A DNA stretch of 35,141 nucleotides from Lachnospiraceae bacterium (GCA_017442865.1 JAFRXK010000026.1:1-35141), one strand, 5' to 3'; shown: positions 23,767 to 32,923, numbered from the stretch's first letter. Notes: a model not told the origin generated them from the sequence alone. Numbers and translations: made by a program.

Positions 23767-23904
23767 ATGAAAAGATTAGTGGGACTATGCATGTTCTGGT
23801 TCGGAATAGGCATGGCAGTGCAGATATTTATTCCGTTATGCTTTTGCAGTATATGTTTTATGTTAGCATTTATTATCGGGGGATATTTTATCTTTTGTAA
23901 ATAG
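23767..23904 (+). CDS. Small membrane protein (45 residues)
   Basis: ATG 23767 opens 45 codons: MKRLVGLCMFWFGIGMAVQ, a loop with PLCFCSIC, and a second hydrophobic segment LAFIIGGYFIFCK. The pattern MKRLxGLxxFWFGIGM followed by a second helix ending in YxxFCK is one I recall from short proteins in many Clostridia; function unknown. GGTGGA lies upstream and a strong terminator begins ten bases after the stop, consistent with a real gene. It could be transcribed with gerW or from its own weak promoter (TTGAAA at 23715). Confidence 0.65.
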   Translation: MKRLVGLCMFWFGIGMAVQIFIPLCFCSICFMLAFIIGGYFIFCK

Positions 23905-23913
23905 TAAAATTAT

Positions 23914-23968
23914 AAGGGTGTCCCAAAAGTATGATGTTCTAAATATCATATTTAAGGGGCACCTTTTT
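23914..23968 (+). terminator. Terminator after the 45-residue gene
   Basis: AAGGGTGTCCC (23914-23924) pairs with GGGGCACCTTT (23956-23966), with two G-U pairs; an inner TATGAT/ATCATA pair caps the stem, and a run of T follows. It closes the DUF2953-gerW-small protein run. Confidence 0.8.
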
Positions 23969-24024
23969 AAAAAGAATGTCAAAAATAGTTATTAGACTTA
24001 ATCTGCAATAGGCAGCATACCGCT

Positions 24025-24057
24025 AAAAAACGAAACGTCCATGAAAAATCATGGACG
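24025..24057 (-). terminator. Terminator of rpmB
   Basis: On the minus strand CGTCCATGA (24049-24057) and TCATGGACG (24036-24044) form a perfect 9-bp stem with a four-base loop, followed by TTTCGTTTTTT. It lies 20 bases beyond the rpmB stop. Confidence 0.85.
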
Positions 24058-24076
24058 CATATCTCGCATTTGATAA

Positions 24077-24262
24077 TTATGCTCTTTCTACTAAACCTGA
24101 TCTTAAGCAGGAAGTACAAACGTACATCTTCTTAGCACTACCGTTAACATTTACCTTAACGGATTTTACATTAGAACTCCACATTCTATTTGTTTTTCTA
24201 TTAGAATGACTTACATTGTGTCCGAAATGAGCACCCTTCTGACATATAGCACACTTAGCCAT
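24077..24262 (-). CDS. rpmB: Ribosomal protein bL28, zinc-binding form
   Basis: The 61-residue protein begins MAKCAICQKGAHFGHNVSHS and ends YVCTSCLRSGLVERA. The cysteine pairs C4/C7 and C49/C52 make it the zinc-binding (C+) version, as opposed to the C- version made under zinc shortage. AAGGAGGTG lies upstream on the minus strand. It is divergent from the Asp23-fakA-recG cluster, an order also seen in B. subtilis, where rpmB is next to yloU. Confidence 0.97.
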   Translation of the reverse strand: MAKCAICQKGAHFGHNVSHSNRKTNRMWSSNVKSVKVNVNGSAKKMYVCTSCLRSGLVERA

Positions 24263-24321
24263 GACCGCACCTCCTTAAGATTATTAGACCAGAATTACGT
24301 TTTCTGACCCAGAACATTAAT

Positions 24322-24350
24322 ATAATATCAGATGAAAGAAAAAAAAGCAA
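24322..24350 (-). promoter_or_regulatory. Promoter of rpmB
   Basis: On the minus strand TTGCTT (24345-24350), 17 bp, TATTAT (24322-24327). Confidence 0.6.
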
Positions 24351-24379
24351 GCATAATGTTAAGAAAAATTCAAAAATTA

Positions 24380-24411
24380 TTGTTTCTTTTTTTTATAGAA
24401 TAGGTTATAAT
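24380..24411 (+). promoter_or_regulatory. Probable promoter of the Asp23-fakA genes
   Basis: A perfect TATAAT at 24406-24411 lies about 57 bases before the start codon. The -35 is poor: TTGTTT (24380-24385) is 20 bp away. Confidence 0.4.
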
Positions 24412-24467
24412 ATTTTAGTGTATGTCTGTAGAAGGATATACAAATAGTTCTGACTGGAGGTAAGTAT

Positions 24468-24827
24468 ATGAAGTATCGAATGAATAATCAGCTTGGCGAA
24501 GTATCAATAGATTCTGATGTTATAGCCAGTTATGCAGGCAGCGTAGCGGTAGAATGCTTCGGTATAGTGGGCATGGCAGCTGTCAATGTAAAAGACGGTA
24601 TTGTAAAGCTTTTAAAGAGAGACAGCCTTACAAAGGGCATTAATGTTGATATCGTAAACAATAAGATACATCTTGACTTTCATGTGATAGTTTCATATGG
24701 TGTAAGTATTTCGGCGGTTTCAGATAACCTTATAAGTAATGTGAAATATAAAGTTGAGACCTTTACAGGCGTTGAGGTCGAGAAGATTAATGTTTTCGTT
24801 GAAGGCGTTAAAGCAATTGATTGTTAA
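24468..24827 (+). CDS. Asp23/Gls24 family protein (YloU-like)
   Basis: The 119-residue protein follows the Asp23 pattern: EVSIDSDVIASYAGSVAVE at the start, a central KINVDIVNN-like strand region and VEKINVFVEGVKAID at the end. Members are small cytoplasmic or membrane-associated stress proteins of unclear function; YloU in B. subtilis sits directly before the fakA homologue yloV, as here. TGGAGG precedes the ATG, and fakA starts 18 bases after the stop. Confidence 0.92.
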   Translation: MKYRMNNQLGEVSIDSDVIASYAGSVAVECFGIVGMAAVNVKDGIVKLLKRDSLTKGINVDIVNNKIHLDFHVIVSYGVSISAVSDNLISNVKYKVETFTGVEVEKINVFVEGVKAIDC

Positions 24828-24845
24828 TTCTAGGAGGATGGATTC

Positions 24846-26516
24846 GTGGCAACACAGTTTATTGATGCAGCACTGCTTAAGAAGATATTTTTAGCCGGTG
24901 CACAGAGATTAGAGGCTAATAAGGAGTGGATAAATGAGCTCAATGTATTTCCTGTTCCGGATGGAGATACAGGTACAAATATGACACTCACTATTATGTC
25001 GGCGGCAAAAGAGGTTCAGTCACTTGAAGAGGTTCAGATGAAGACTCTGGCTAAGGCTATTTCTTCAGGCTCGTTAAGAGGAGCGAGAGGTAACTCGGGA
25101 GTTATTTTATCACAGCTTTTCAGAGGCTTTTGCAAGGAAATCGGTTCAGCCGAGGTCGTTGACATAGCAACTATTGCAAAGGCTGCAAGACGTGCTACAG
25201 ATACTGCTTACAAGGCAGTTATGAAGCCAAAGGAAGGCACAATCCTTACGGTAGCAAGGTCTATGGCTGAGAAGGCAGAGGAGCTTGCAGAGGATGCAGA
25301 GGATATCGAGACATATCTTGAGGCTGTTATCGCATATGGCGACGAGGCTCTTGAAAAGACACCGGAGCTTCTTCCTGTGCTTAAGCAGGCAGGAGTTGTA
25401 GATTCGGGCGGACAAGGTCTTATGCAGGTTATGAAGGGCATTTATGACTGCCTTACAGGTAAGGTTACGGTCGATATACAGGATACGCCTAAGGTTTCTA
25501 TTGATATATCTGAGAGCACAGAGGATACTGCAGATATAAAGTTTGGTTACTGCACCGAATTTATTGTCAATATAGAGAAGGAGTACAACGAGGATACAGA
25601 GCATGATTTCAAGAGCTATCTTGAATCCATAGGTGATTCTATTGTACTTGTTTCTGATGATGAGATAGTAAAGGTTCACGTACATACCAACGATCCGGGA
25701 CTTGCTATTCAGAAGGCTTTGACTTATGGCTCTCTTAGCAGGATGAAGATTGACAATATGCGTGAAGAGCATCGTGAGAAGCTTATTAAGGATGCACAGA
25801 AGCTTGCTGCACAGCAGAAGGCTGAGGAAGAGGCAAAGAAGGCTGCAAAGCCACGCAAGGAGTATGGCTTTATTGCTGTTTCAATAGGTGAAGGTATTAA
25901 CAGTATATTTACAGAGCTTGGCGTTGATTATATTATCGAGGGCGGACAGACCATGAATCCGAGCACGGAGGATATGTTAAACGCAATTGATAAGGTGCAT
26001 GCTGACACTATTTTTATTCTTCCGAACAACAAGAATATTATTCTTGCCGCAGAGCAGGCAATGCATATGACAAAGGATAAGAAGATAGTTGTCGTGCCGT
26101 CAAAGAATATTCCACAGGGAATTTCGGCAATTATAAGCTTCATGCCAGAGATGCCGGCAGATGAGAACAAGGAAGCCATGACAGAGGCTATGAGCATGGT
26201 AAAGACTGCACAGATAACCTACGCCGTAAGGGATACCTCTATCGACGGCTTTGAAATAAAGCAGGGCGATATCATGGGTATTGGCGACAAGGGAATGCTT
26301 ACTGTAAAAAATTCGATAAATGAAGCAGTAATCAGCTCACTTGAGGCGATAACGGATGATGACAGCGAGCTCATAAGCATTTATTACGGTGCTGACGTAA
26401 ATGAAGAGGATGCTATGGCGTTAAAGGAGCAGGTTGAAGAATTATTCGGAGACTGTGATATTGAATTCCACTGCGGAGGACAGCCTGTTTACTATTATGT
26501 TATGTCAGTAGAATAG
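24846..26516 (+). CDS. fakA: Fatty acid kinase catalytic subunit FakA (DhaL domain)
   Basis: FakA phosphorylates fatty acids held by a FakB carrier, feeding exogenous fatty acids into phospholipid synthesis. The 556-residue protein has an N-terminal DhaL domain with the ATP/Mg-binding DGDTGTNM (39-46), SGSLRGARGNSGVILSQLF and DSGGQGLMQV, and a C-terminal DegV-like region (from about 330) beginning KEYGFIAVSIGEGI. A Lys/Ala/Glu linker separates them. The start is GTG 24846 with AGGAGG eight bases upstream. No fakB is in the window; a carrier would have to be encoded elsewhere. It is followed by a terminator and recG. Confidence 0.94.
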   Translation: MATQFIDAALLKKIFLAGAQRLEANKEWINELNVFPVPDGDTGTNMTLTIMSAAKEVQSLEEVQMKTLAKAISSGSLRGARGNSGVILSQLFRGFCKEIGSAEVVDIATIAKAARRATDTAYKAVMKPKEGTILTVARSMAEKAEELAEDAEDIETYLEAVIAYGDEALEKTPELLPVLKQAGVVDSGGQGLMQVMKGIYDCLTGKVTVDIQDTPKVSIDISESTEDTADIKFGYCTEFIVNIEKEYNEDTEHDFKSYLESIGDSIVLVSDDEIVKVHVHTNDPGLAIQKALTYGSLSRMKIDNMREEHREKLIKDAQKLAAQQKAEEEAKKAAKPRKEYGFIAVSIGEGINSIFTELGVDYIIEGGQTMNPSTEDMLNAIDKVHADTIFILPNNKNIILAAEQAMHMTKDKKIVVVPSKNIPQGISAIISFMPEMPADENKEAMTEAMSMVKTAQITYAVRDTSIDGFEIKQGDIMGIGDKGMLTVKNSINEAVISSLEAITDDDSELISIYYGADVNEEDAMALKEQVEELFGDCDIEFHCGGQPVYYYVMSVE

Positions 26517-26532
26517 AATTTTGTGTTTTTTG

Positions 26533-26570
26533 TGGCATTTCTGCATGACTATGTGGGAATGCCATTTTTT
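26533..26570 (+). terminator. Terminator between fakA and recG
   Basis: TGGCATTTC (26533-26541) pairs with GGGAATGCCA (26555-26564), one G-U pair, then TTTTTT. The recG ribosome binding site begins only three bases later, so recG expression depends on read-through or on a promoter inside fakA. Confidence 0.8.
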
Positions 26571-26584
26571 ACGGAGGAGATATT

Positions 26585-28816
26585 TTGGACAGAAGCACAT
26601 CAGTAGGCAAATTAAAGGGTATAGGGGAAAAAACCGAAAAGCTGCTTGGAAAGCTGGATATCCATACCATAGATGACCTTATCCATTATTATCCGAGGGA
26701 ATATGAGGCGTTTGGACCTTTGCAGGATATTTCTGATATAAAGCCGGGGGAAATCTGCGCAATAGATATAACCGTGGCAAAGTCTGCGGAGGTTAAGAAG
26801 GTTAGAAGCTTAACAATTGTAAATGCGTATGTGACGGATGCTTCGGGAATGCTTAAGGTGACATGGTACAACATGCCTTTCCTTAAGAATACAATAAAGC
26901 ACGGCTATAAAATGGTGCTTCGCGGCAGGGTTGTAAAGAACCGCTATGAGACTGTGATGGAGCACCCTGTTATATATAAGCGTGATGATTATATGGCACT
27001 CTGCGGCGCAAGACAGCCGGTTTATGCATTGACGGCGGGATTGTCCAATAAGGTCTTAAGCAAGGCGGTTAAACAGGCGCTTTCAGAGATTAAAGATATT
27101 AAGGATTACATTCCTGCTGGGATAAGAAAAGAAAACGAGCTTGCAGAGTTAAACTATGCATTAAGGACAATTCATTTTCCAAAGGATGAGCAAGAGCTGA
27201 TATTTGCAAGGAAAAGACTTGTGTTTGATGAGTTTTTTCTGTTTGTGCTGGGTATAAGACTGCTTAAGGAAAAATCATCGGAAAAGAAAAATGTATACGA
27301 TATAAGCAGGGCAAGTCTTTCTGACAGGCTTATAGAGGCTTTGCCGTATGAGCTTACAAATGCGCAGAAAAAGGTCTGGAGTGAAATTAAAAATGACCTT
27401 TTGGGAAGCAGGATGATGAATCGACTGGTGCAGGGAGACGTTGGCTCCGGAAAGACTGTGCTTGCGGTGCTTGCACTGCTTACTGTAGTTGAAAACGGTT
27501 ATCAGGGGGCGCTTATGGCTCCTACGGAGGTGCTGGCAAAGCAGCATTATGAATCGCTTTTACAGATGCTTAAGGGCTGTGGAATAATGCTTGAGCAGGG
27601 CTATGGCAGAAAGCGTCCGGTAAATATCGTTCTACTTACAGGCTCTATGACCGCAAAGGAAAAGAAATGTGCTTATGCGCTGATAGAAAATCATGAGGCA
27701 GATATCATTATCGGCACGCATGCGCTCATTCAGGAGAAGGTAGTGTATGACAATCTTGCGCTTGTAATTACTGACGAGCAGCACAGGTTCGGAGTAAGAC
27801 AGCGGGAGCTGCTTTCTAAAAAGGCTGTAAACGAGGATTATTTTGGAGCTGAGGATGAATTACAGGAGCCTGTATATGAGGATGAAAAGCAGCAGTGGAT
27901 TAAAGAGGCAAGAGCGCTGCTTAATATAGAAACCGGAGGAAAATCCGCAAAGAGCGTGACGGAGAGCGTGTCCGAGCCGCATATTCTGGTTATGAGCGCC
28001 ACGCCGATACCGAGAACGCTTGCATTGATTATTTACGGTGATATGGACATTTCGGTAGTGGACGAGCTGCCGGCACAGAGGCTTCCGATTAAAAACTGCG
28101 TTGTGGATACCAGCTACAGACCAACCGCCTACAAATTTATTGAGGCTGAGGTAAGAAAGGGCAGGCAGGTGTATGTAATCTGTCCGCTGGTGGAGGAAAG
28201 CGAAATGCTTGATGCTGAAAATGTTCTGGATTATACCGAAAAGCTTAAAGCACAGCTGTCGCCGGACATTAGAATCGCATATCTTCACGGCAGGATGAAG
28301 GCAAAAGAGAAGGATGAGATAATGGAATGCTTTGCGGACGGAGGCATAAATGTGCTTGTGTCTACAACGGTTATTGAGGTAGGAATTAATGTTCCGAACG
28401 CTACGGTTATGATGGTTGAGAATGCAGAGCGCTTCGGGCTTGCACAGCTTCACCAGTTAAGAGGCCGCGTCGGACGAGGAAAGCACCAGTCATACTGTAT
28501 ATTCATAAATGGCTCGGGAAGCGACGATAAGAATAAACGACTTGAGATTTTAAATAAGTCAAACGACGGCTTTTATATTGCTGCGGAGGATTTAAAGCTT
28601 AGAGGTCCGGGAGATATGTTTGGAATAAGGCAGAGCGGTATGCTTGATTTTTCAATCGGCGACATTTATACGGACGCTGAAATACTTAAGACTGCCGCAA
28701 AAGCAGCCGAAATGGTGCTTAAGGAGGACCATGGCTTTGAGCGTGAGGAAAATACTGAGCTTGGAAGAAAGGTTGAGAGCGAGATGCTAAAAAGAATCAG
28801 CCGGTTATATTTGTAG
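26585..28816 (+). CDS. recG: ATP-dependent DNA helicase RecG
   Basis: RecG remodels stalled replication forks and Holliday junctions. The 743-residue protein has the N-terminal wedge domain (OB fold, about 50-150), Walker A GDVGSGKT (284-291), the DEQH box at 397-400, SATPIPRT (471-478) and the QLRGRVGRG arginine-finger motif near 632. The distance from DEQH to SATPIP is 74 residues, against roughly 30 in E. coli, because of an extra acidic stretch of about 45-50 residues (413-463). The start codon is TTG 26585, with GGAGG at seven-base spacing. It is normal for recG to follow the fakA gene cluster in Firmicutes. Confidence 0.96.
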   Translation: MDRSTSVGKLKGIGEKTEKLLGKLDIHTIDDLIHYYPREYEAFGPLQDISDIKPGEICAIDITVAKSAEVKKVRSLTIVNAYVTDASGMLKVTWYNMPFLKNTIKHGYKMVLRGRVVKNRYETVMEHPVIYKRDDYMALCGARQPVYALTAGLSNKVLSKAVKQALSEIKDIKDYIPAGIRKENELAELNYALRTIHFPKDEQELIFARKRLVFDEFFLFVLGIRLLKEKSSEKKNVYDISRASLSDRLIEALPYELTNAQKKVWSEIKNDLLGSRMMNRLVQGDVGSGKTVLAVLALLTVVENGYQGALMAPTEVLAKQHYESLLQMLKGCGIMLEQGYGRKRPVNIVLLTGSMTAKEKKCAYALIENHEADIIIGTHALIQEKVVYDNLALVITDEQHRFGVRQRELLSKKAVNEDYFGAEDELQEPVYEDEKQQWIKEARALLNIETGGKSAKSVTESVSEPHILVMSATPIPRTLALIIYGDMDISVVDELPAQRLPIKNCVVDTSYRPTAYKFIEAEVRKGRQVYVICPLVEESEMLDAENVLDYTEKLKAQLSPDIRIAYLHGRMKAKEKDEIMECFADGGINVLVSTTVIEVGINVPNATVMMVENAERFGLAQLHQLRGRVGRGKHQSYCIFINGSGSDDKNKRLEILNKSNDGFYIAAEDLKLRGPGDMFGIRQSGMLDFSIGDIYTDAEILKTAAKAAEMVLKEDHGFEREENTELGRKVESEMLKRISRLYL

Positions 28817-28859
28817 TGTAAAAACTGTATGTATTTATGACATATAAAAGGATGTAACA

Positions 28860-28888
28860 TTGACTAAATTAAAGAAATATTGTATCTT
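28860..28888 (+). promoter_or_regulatory. Promoter of the ABC transporter genes
   Basis: TTGACT (28860-28865), 17-bp spacer, TATCTT (28883-28888), about 70 bases before the ATPase start. Confidence 0.65.
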
Positions 28889-28956
28889 AAATTAGAGACA
28901 CATTGCAGAATTAATTGCTAAGAAAAAGTTTAAATAATTATGAAGGAGATGATTGT

Positions 28957-29655
28957 ATGGGAGCTTTGCTTGAATGCAGAAATCTTACAAAGAGATATGG
29001 AAACAAGAGAGGCGTTGAACAAATCAATCTTGTTTTGGGCAGCGGAAGGATTATAGGCCTTTTAGGACCGAACGGAAGCGGCAAGACAACACTTATAAAG
29101 CTGATATGCGGACTTCTTACGCCTACGTCGGGTGAAATACTCATTAACGGCAGCAAAATAGGCCCTGAGACAAAGGCACAGGTTGCATATCTGCCGGATG
29201 TGACTTATCTGGACGAGTCAATGAAGGTTAAACAGATTCTTGATTATTTTGCGGATTTTTATCCGGATTTTAATATGCACAGAGCGATAGATATGCTGGA
29301 AGCACTGGGCATTAACCCTAGGGAACGCCTTAAGACTATGTCAAAGGGTACAAAGGAAAAGGTTCAGCTTATCCTTGTTATGAGCAGGGATGCGAAGCTT
29401 TATGTTCTGGACGAGCCTATAGGCGGCGTTGACCCGGCGGCAAGGGATTTTATTCTGCATACTATACTTTCAAATTACAATAAGGAAGCGTCAGTGATTA
29501 TTTCAACACATCTTATTTCTGATATAGAGCAGATACTGGATGATGTTATTGTGATACGAGAAGGACACATTCTTGAGGTTTCAGGCAAAGAGGCAATGTG
29601 TAATAAGTATGGATGCTCGATAAACGATATGTTCAGGGAGGTATTCAGATGTTAG
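28957..29655 (+). CDS. ABC transporter ATP-binding protein
   Basis: The 232-residue ATPase has Walker A GPNGSGKTT (about 40-48), a variant signature MSKGTKEKV in place of LSGGQ, Walker B with LYVLDEPIGGVDPAARDF and the switch histidine in STHL. The SKG-type signature is typical of the YtrB/BcrA-like subfamily that pairs with ABC-2 permeases, as the next gene appears to be. ATG 28957 has GGAG upstream; an earlier in-frame codon at 28915 lacks one. The stop overlaps the permease start by seven bases. The substrate is unknown. No GntR regulator, which often accompanies such genes, is adjacent. Confidence 0.93.
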   Translation: MGALLECRNLTKRYGNKRGVEQINLVLGSGRIIGLLGPNGSGKTTLIKLICGLLTPTSGEILINGSKIGPETKAQVAYLPDVTYLDESMKVKQILDYFADFYPDFNMHRAIDMLEALGINPRERLKTMSKGTKEKVQLILVMSRDAKLYVLDEPIGGVDPAARDFILHTILSNYNKEASVIISTHLISDIEQILDDVIVIREGHILEVSGKEAMCNKYGCSINDMFREVFRC

Positions 29656-30440
29656 GAAAATTATTAAAATACGACTTGAAATCTAATGCCGTTATTATGT
29701 GTATAGTTTTCGCCGCAGTAGCGGTTGCAACTGTTGGCGAAAAGGTTGCTTTATATTTTGCACACGAATATGATGACAATCCGTATATCGGCATTTCTTC
29801 GATGTCGATGACGATGATTTATGCGATGATTTTAATTGCGGCTGTGTTTATAGCTGTATTTCTTGTGTTCAGACGTTTTTATAACAACTGCTTTGGAAAA
29901 GAAGGATATCTTACATTTACCCTTCCTGCCAAGGCGACGCACATATACTGGTCAAAATATATATCGGCACTGATAATTCTGACCGCTGTCGCTGCTATAG
30001 TCATTGCTTCATTATTTGTTGTTGCCGGAAATGATGCCAGAGATATTTTGGGCTTTTTTAAAGATATAAAGACTGTGATGTTTGACGGAATAGATGTAAA
30101 TCCGGTATTATTAACCGTATTATATATTTTATCGGTAGTTGTTTCGTTCTTATTCTTTATATCGACGGTATACTGTGCTATATGCATAGGACAGAATTTC
30201 AAGGTGCATACGCTGATTGCCTCAATAGTTGCATATCTGATAATTTCGTGGAGTGTCAGCATTTTACTTAGCATGATTTCAGCAGTAATACTTGTGGTGT
30301 CAGACAGATTTGGTGATACAGCGTTTGGAAAGTATATTATTATATCTGAGATAGTTCAGATTACTGTACATATTATAGGAATGATTGCAGAGCATTTTTA
30401 CTGTATACATAAGATGAAAAAGGGACTTAATTTAAAATAA
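29649..30440 (+). CDS. ABC-2 type permease subunit
   Basis: The 263-residue membrane protein begins MLGKLLKYDLKSNAVIMC and has about six hydrophobic segments, with the typical ABC-2 phrase FGKEGYLTFTLPAKATHIYWSK split across a cytoplasmic loop (about 82-103). It overlaps the ATPase gene by seven bases and has GGGAGG upstream, so the two are co-translated. It is probably the export permease partner; what it moves is not deducible. Confidence 0.9.
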   Translation: MLGKLLKYDLKSNAVIMCIVFAAVAVATVGEKVALYFAHEYDDNPYIGISSMSMTMIYAMILIAAVFIAVFLVFRRFYNNCFGKEGYLTFTLPAKATHIYWSKYISALIILTAVAAIVIASLFVVAGNDARDILGFFKDIKTVMFDGIDVNPVLLTVLYILSVVVSFLFFISTVYCAICIGQNFKVHTLIASIVAYLIISWSVSILLSMISAVILVVSDRFGDTAFGKYIIISEIVQITVHIIGMIAEHFYCIHKMKKGLNLK

Positions 30441-30539
30441 TACCGAAGGCCTGCAGTATAAGGCAGTCTATAGGTATCATTATACAATAGCCTTGCGCAA
30501 ATTTGTGTGACGGCATTATATGAAAAGGAGATTATAAAT

Positions 30540-31046
30540 ATGGCATTACTTGAAAAATGGCAGCAGCTTGCATACGACGAGAGAAGAAGCAATGAGCAGA
30601 TGCAGCTTTTCTGGGCTGATTATTTTGATAAGGAGACATCTGTATACGAGAAGCTTTTAGATGACCCTGATACAGTTGTTACCGGTACGGTAAAAGAGCT
30701 TGCAGATAAGTATGGCTTGAGTATTTTGGAGATGACAGGCTTCCTTGACGGAATCAATGACAGTCTTAAGGAGGCAAATCCTATTGATACTATGGAAGAG
30801 GACACAGTTGTTAATCTTGGATTTGATAAGGAGCTTCTTTATTATAATATGGTCGGCGCAAAGGCTGAATGGCTTTACGGACTGGAGCAGTGGGACAATA
30901 TCCTTACTGAGGAGAGAAGAAAGGAGCTGTATAAGCAGCAGAAGCAGTCTACTACCATCGTTAAGGAGGAAAAGATTTATCCTAATGACCCTTGTCCATG
31001 CGGAAGCGGCAAGAAGTATAAAAAATGCTGCGGCAAAAACAAATAA
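30540..31046 (+). CDS. SEC-C motif protein
   Basis: The 168-residue cytoplasmic protein opens [18 protein letters not shown] and ends with a SEC-C metal-binding motif, [19 protein letters not shown], which binds zinc through three Cys and a His/Cys. SEC-C occurs at the end of SecA and of many small stand-alone proteins whose role is mostly unknown; the helical N-terminal part here (with [20 protein letters not shown]) is not a SecA domain. AAGGAG precedes ATG 30540; the in-frame ATG at 30507 lacks one. Confidence 0.85.
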   Translation: MALLEKWQQLAYDERRSNEQMQLFWADYFDKETSVYEKLLDDPDTVVTGTVKELADKYGLSILEMTGFLDGINDSLKEANPIDTMEEDTVVNLGFDKELLYYNMVGAKAEWLYGLEQWDNILTEERRKELYKQQKQSTTIVKEEKIYPNDPCPCGSGKKYKKCCGKNK

Positions 31047-31085
31047 TGTTATAGAGTGTACTTTGGTATGAAGAATTAACATTAT

Positions 31086-31120
31086 ACAGATAGTGCTGAA
31101 TAATCTGTCTTTTCTGACAG
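31086..31120 (+). promoter_or_regulatory. Possible leader hairpins before fhs
   Basis: ACAGAT (31086-31091) can pair with ATCTGT (31103-31108), or CTGTC (31105-31109) with GACAG (31116-31120); the two share bases and exclude each other. The stems are short, and I see no known riboswitch consensus. Confidence 0.3.
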
Positions 31121-31135
31121 AAGAAAGAGGTGTTT

Positions 31136-32809
31136 ATGAGTTACAAGTCTGATATTGAAATTGCACAGGAGGCGAAGCTGCTCCCTATAACGGAAATTGC
31201 GGATAAGGCTGGAATTCCGGAGAGATATATTGAACAGTACGGAAGATATAAGGCAAAGATTGATTATAAGCTGCTTAAGGAAAGTAATGCTGCAGACGGA
31301 AAGCTTATACTTGTTACGGCGATTAATCCTACTCCGGCGGGAGAGGGAAAGACTACTACGACGGTGGGTCTCGGCGACGGACTTAACAAGCTTGGCAAAA
31401 GGGTTATGCTTGCGCTTAGAGAGCCTTCACTTGGCCCTGTATTTGGCGTTAAGGGCGGTGCCGCAGGTGGCGGTTATGCTCAGGTAGTACCGATGGAGGA
31501 TATCAATCTTCATTTTACGGGAGATTTTCATGCTATAGGCGCAGCAAATAACCTGCTTGCCGCAATGCTTGATAACCACATTTATCAGGGAAATGCTTTA
31601 AGAATTGATCCTAAGAGAATCACATGGAAAAGATGCGTGGATATGAATGACCGCCAGTTGAGAAATGTTGTTGACGGCCTTGGCGCAAGAACTAACGGTA
31701 TACCTAGAGAGGATGGCTATGATATTACGGTTGCTTCTGAGATAATGGCTGTTCTCTGCCTTGCGAGCGATATATCAGATTTAAAGGAAAGACTTGCAAG
31801 AATTATTGTAGGCTACAATTATGACGGAGAGCCTGTTACGGCAGGACAGCTTAAGGCACAGGGAGCGATGGCGGCATTACTTAAGGATGCGCTTAAGCCG
31901 AATCTTGTACAGACCCTTGAGCATGTTCCTACTATTATACACGGAGGACCGTTTGCAAATATTGCACACGGATGTAATTCAATCACGGCTACAAAGACCG
32001 CATTAAAGCTTGCTGATTATGTCGTTACGGAGGCTGGCTTCGGTGCAGACCTGGGAGCAGAGAAGTTCCTTGATATTAAGTGCCGTATGGGCGGACTGAA
32101 GCCTTCAGCGGTAGTTGTTGTTGCAACAGTAAGGGCGCTTAAGCACAATGGCGGAGTTAAGAAGGACGAGCTTAACATTCCTAATACGCAGGCACTTAAG
32201 GCAGGTATGCCTAACCTGTTAAGACATGTTTCCAATATAAAGGATGTATACGGACTTCCTTGCGTGGTTGCAATAAATGCATTCCCGACAGATACAAAGG
32301 AGGAGCTTGATTTAGTAGAAGCAGAGTGCAATAAGCTCGGCGTAAACGTTGCCTTGTCTGAGGTTTGGGCAAAGGGCGGCGAGGGCGGCATTGCTCTTGC
32401 AAATGAGGTTATTAAGCTTTGTGAGGAGCCTTCTGATTTCAGATTTTCTTATGAGCTGGACGGAAGTATTGAAGAGAAGCTGGATACGATTGTCAAGAGA
32501 ATATACAGAGGAAAGGGCGTTGTGCTTACAAAGGAAGCAAAGGTGCAGGCAATGGAGCTTACAAGACTCGGCTTTGATAAGCTTCCGATTTGTGTTGCAA
32601 AAACACAGTACAGCTTTACGGATGATCCGACGCTTCTTGGCGCTCCTGAGGATTTCGAGGTTACGGTGCGCAATCTTAAGGTCAGCGCAGGTGCAGGCTT
32701 TATAGTAGCACTTACAGGAGATATTATGACTATGCCCGGCCTTCCGAAGGCTCCGGCAGCCGAGAAGATTGACGTTGATGAAGACGGAAGGATAAGCGGA
32801 CTGTTTTAA
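31136..32809 (+). CDS. fhs: Formate-tetrahydrofolate ligase
   Basis: Fhs makes 10-formyl-THF from formate, THF and ATP, the entry step of the methyl branch of acetogenic C1 metabolism and a purine precursor route. The 557-residue protein has the usual length and the P-loop TPAGEGKTT (66-74), plus [20 protein letters not shown] and [12 protein letters not shown] near the C-terminus. ATG 31136 follows AGAGGTG; the GTG at 31130 overlaps that site. It is followed by fchA and folD on the same strand. The first two residues of the longer alternative add nothing. Confidence 0.97.
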   Translation: MSYKSDIEIAQEAKLLPITEIADKAGIPERYIEQYGRYKAKIDYKLLKESNAADGKLILVTAINPTPAGEGKTTTTVGLGDGLNKLGKRVMLALREPSLGPVFGVKGGAAGGGYAQVVPMEDINLHFTGDFHAIGAANNLLAAMLDNHIYQGNALRIDPKRITWKRCVDMNDRQLRNVVDGLGARTNGIPREDGYDITVASEIMAVLCLASDISDLKERLARIIVGYNYDGEPVTAGQLKAQGAMAALLKDALKPNLVQTLEHVPTIIHGGPFANIAHGCNSITATKTALKLADYVVTEAGFGADLGAEKFLDIKCRMGGLKPSAVVVVATVRALKHNGGVKKDELNIPNTQALKAGMPNLLRHVSNIKDVYGLPCVVAINAFPTDTKEELDLVEAECNKLGVNVALSEVWAKGGEGGIALANEVIKLCEEPSDFRFSYELDGSIEEKLDTIVKRIYRGKGVVLTKEAKVQAMELTRLGFDKLPICVAKTQYSFTDDPTLLGAPEDFEVTVRNLKVSAGAGFIVALTGDIMTMPGLPKAPAAEKIDVDEDGRISGLF

Positions 32810-32824
32810 ATAATATAAGAGTAT

Positions 32825-32846
32825 GCCCGGCAGCATGCTGCCGGGC
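32825..32846. other. Perfect 22-bp palindrome after fhs
   Basis: The half-site GCCCGGCAGCA is followed directly by its reverse complement TGCTGCCGGGC, with no spacer. As RNA it would form a very stable GC-rich hairpin 15 bases after the fhs stop. A run of T comes only 24 bases later, so it is not a classical terminator. It may mark partial termination or protect the upstream mRNA end. Confidence 0.75.
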
Positions 32847-32923
32847 GTTAATATGCAAGCATTTGTTTACTTTTTTTTAGATATGTTTGCGGCTAAAGAA
32901 GAATGATGAATTATTATAGATGT

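Noticed and set aside
25146..25772. 208-codon open frame on the minus strand inside fakA
   Set aside because: It lies wholly opposite the FakA coding region, its product has no recognisable domain and its start has no ribosome binding site; it is a shadow of the plus-strand codons.
31047..31135. Tetrahydrofolate riboswitch before fhs
   Set aside because: The region is only about 90 bases with two short competing hairpins and I cannot find the conserved core of the THF riboswitch.
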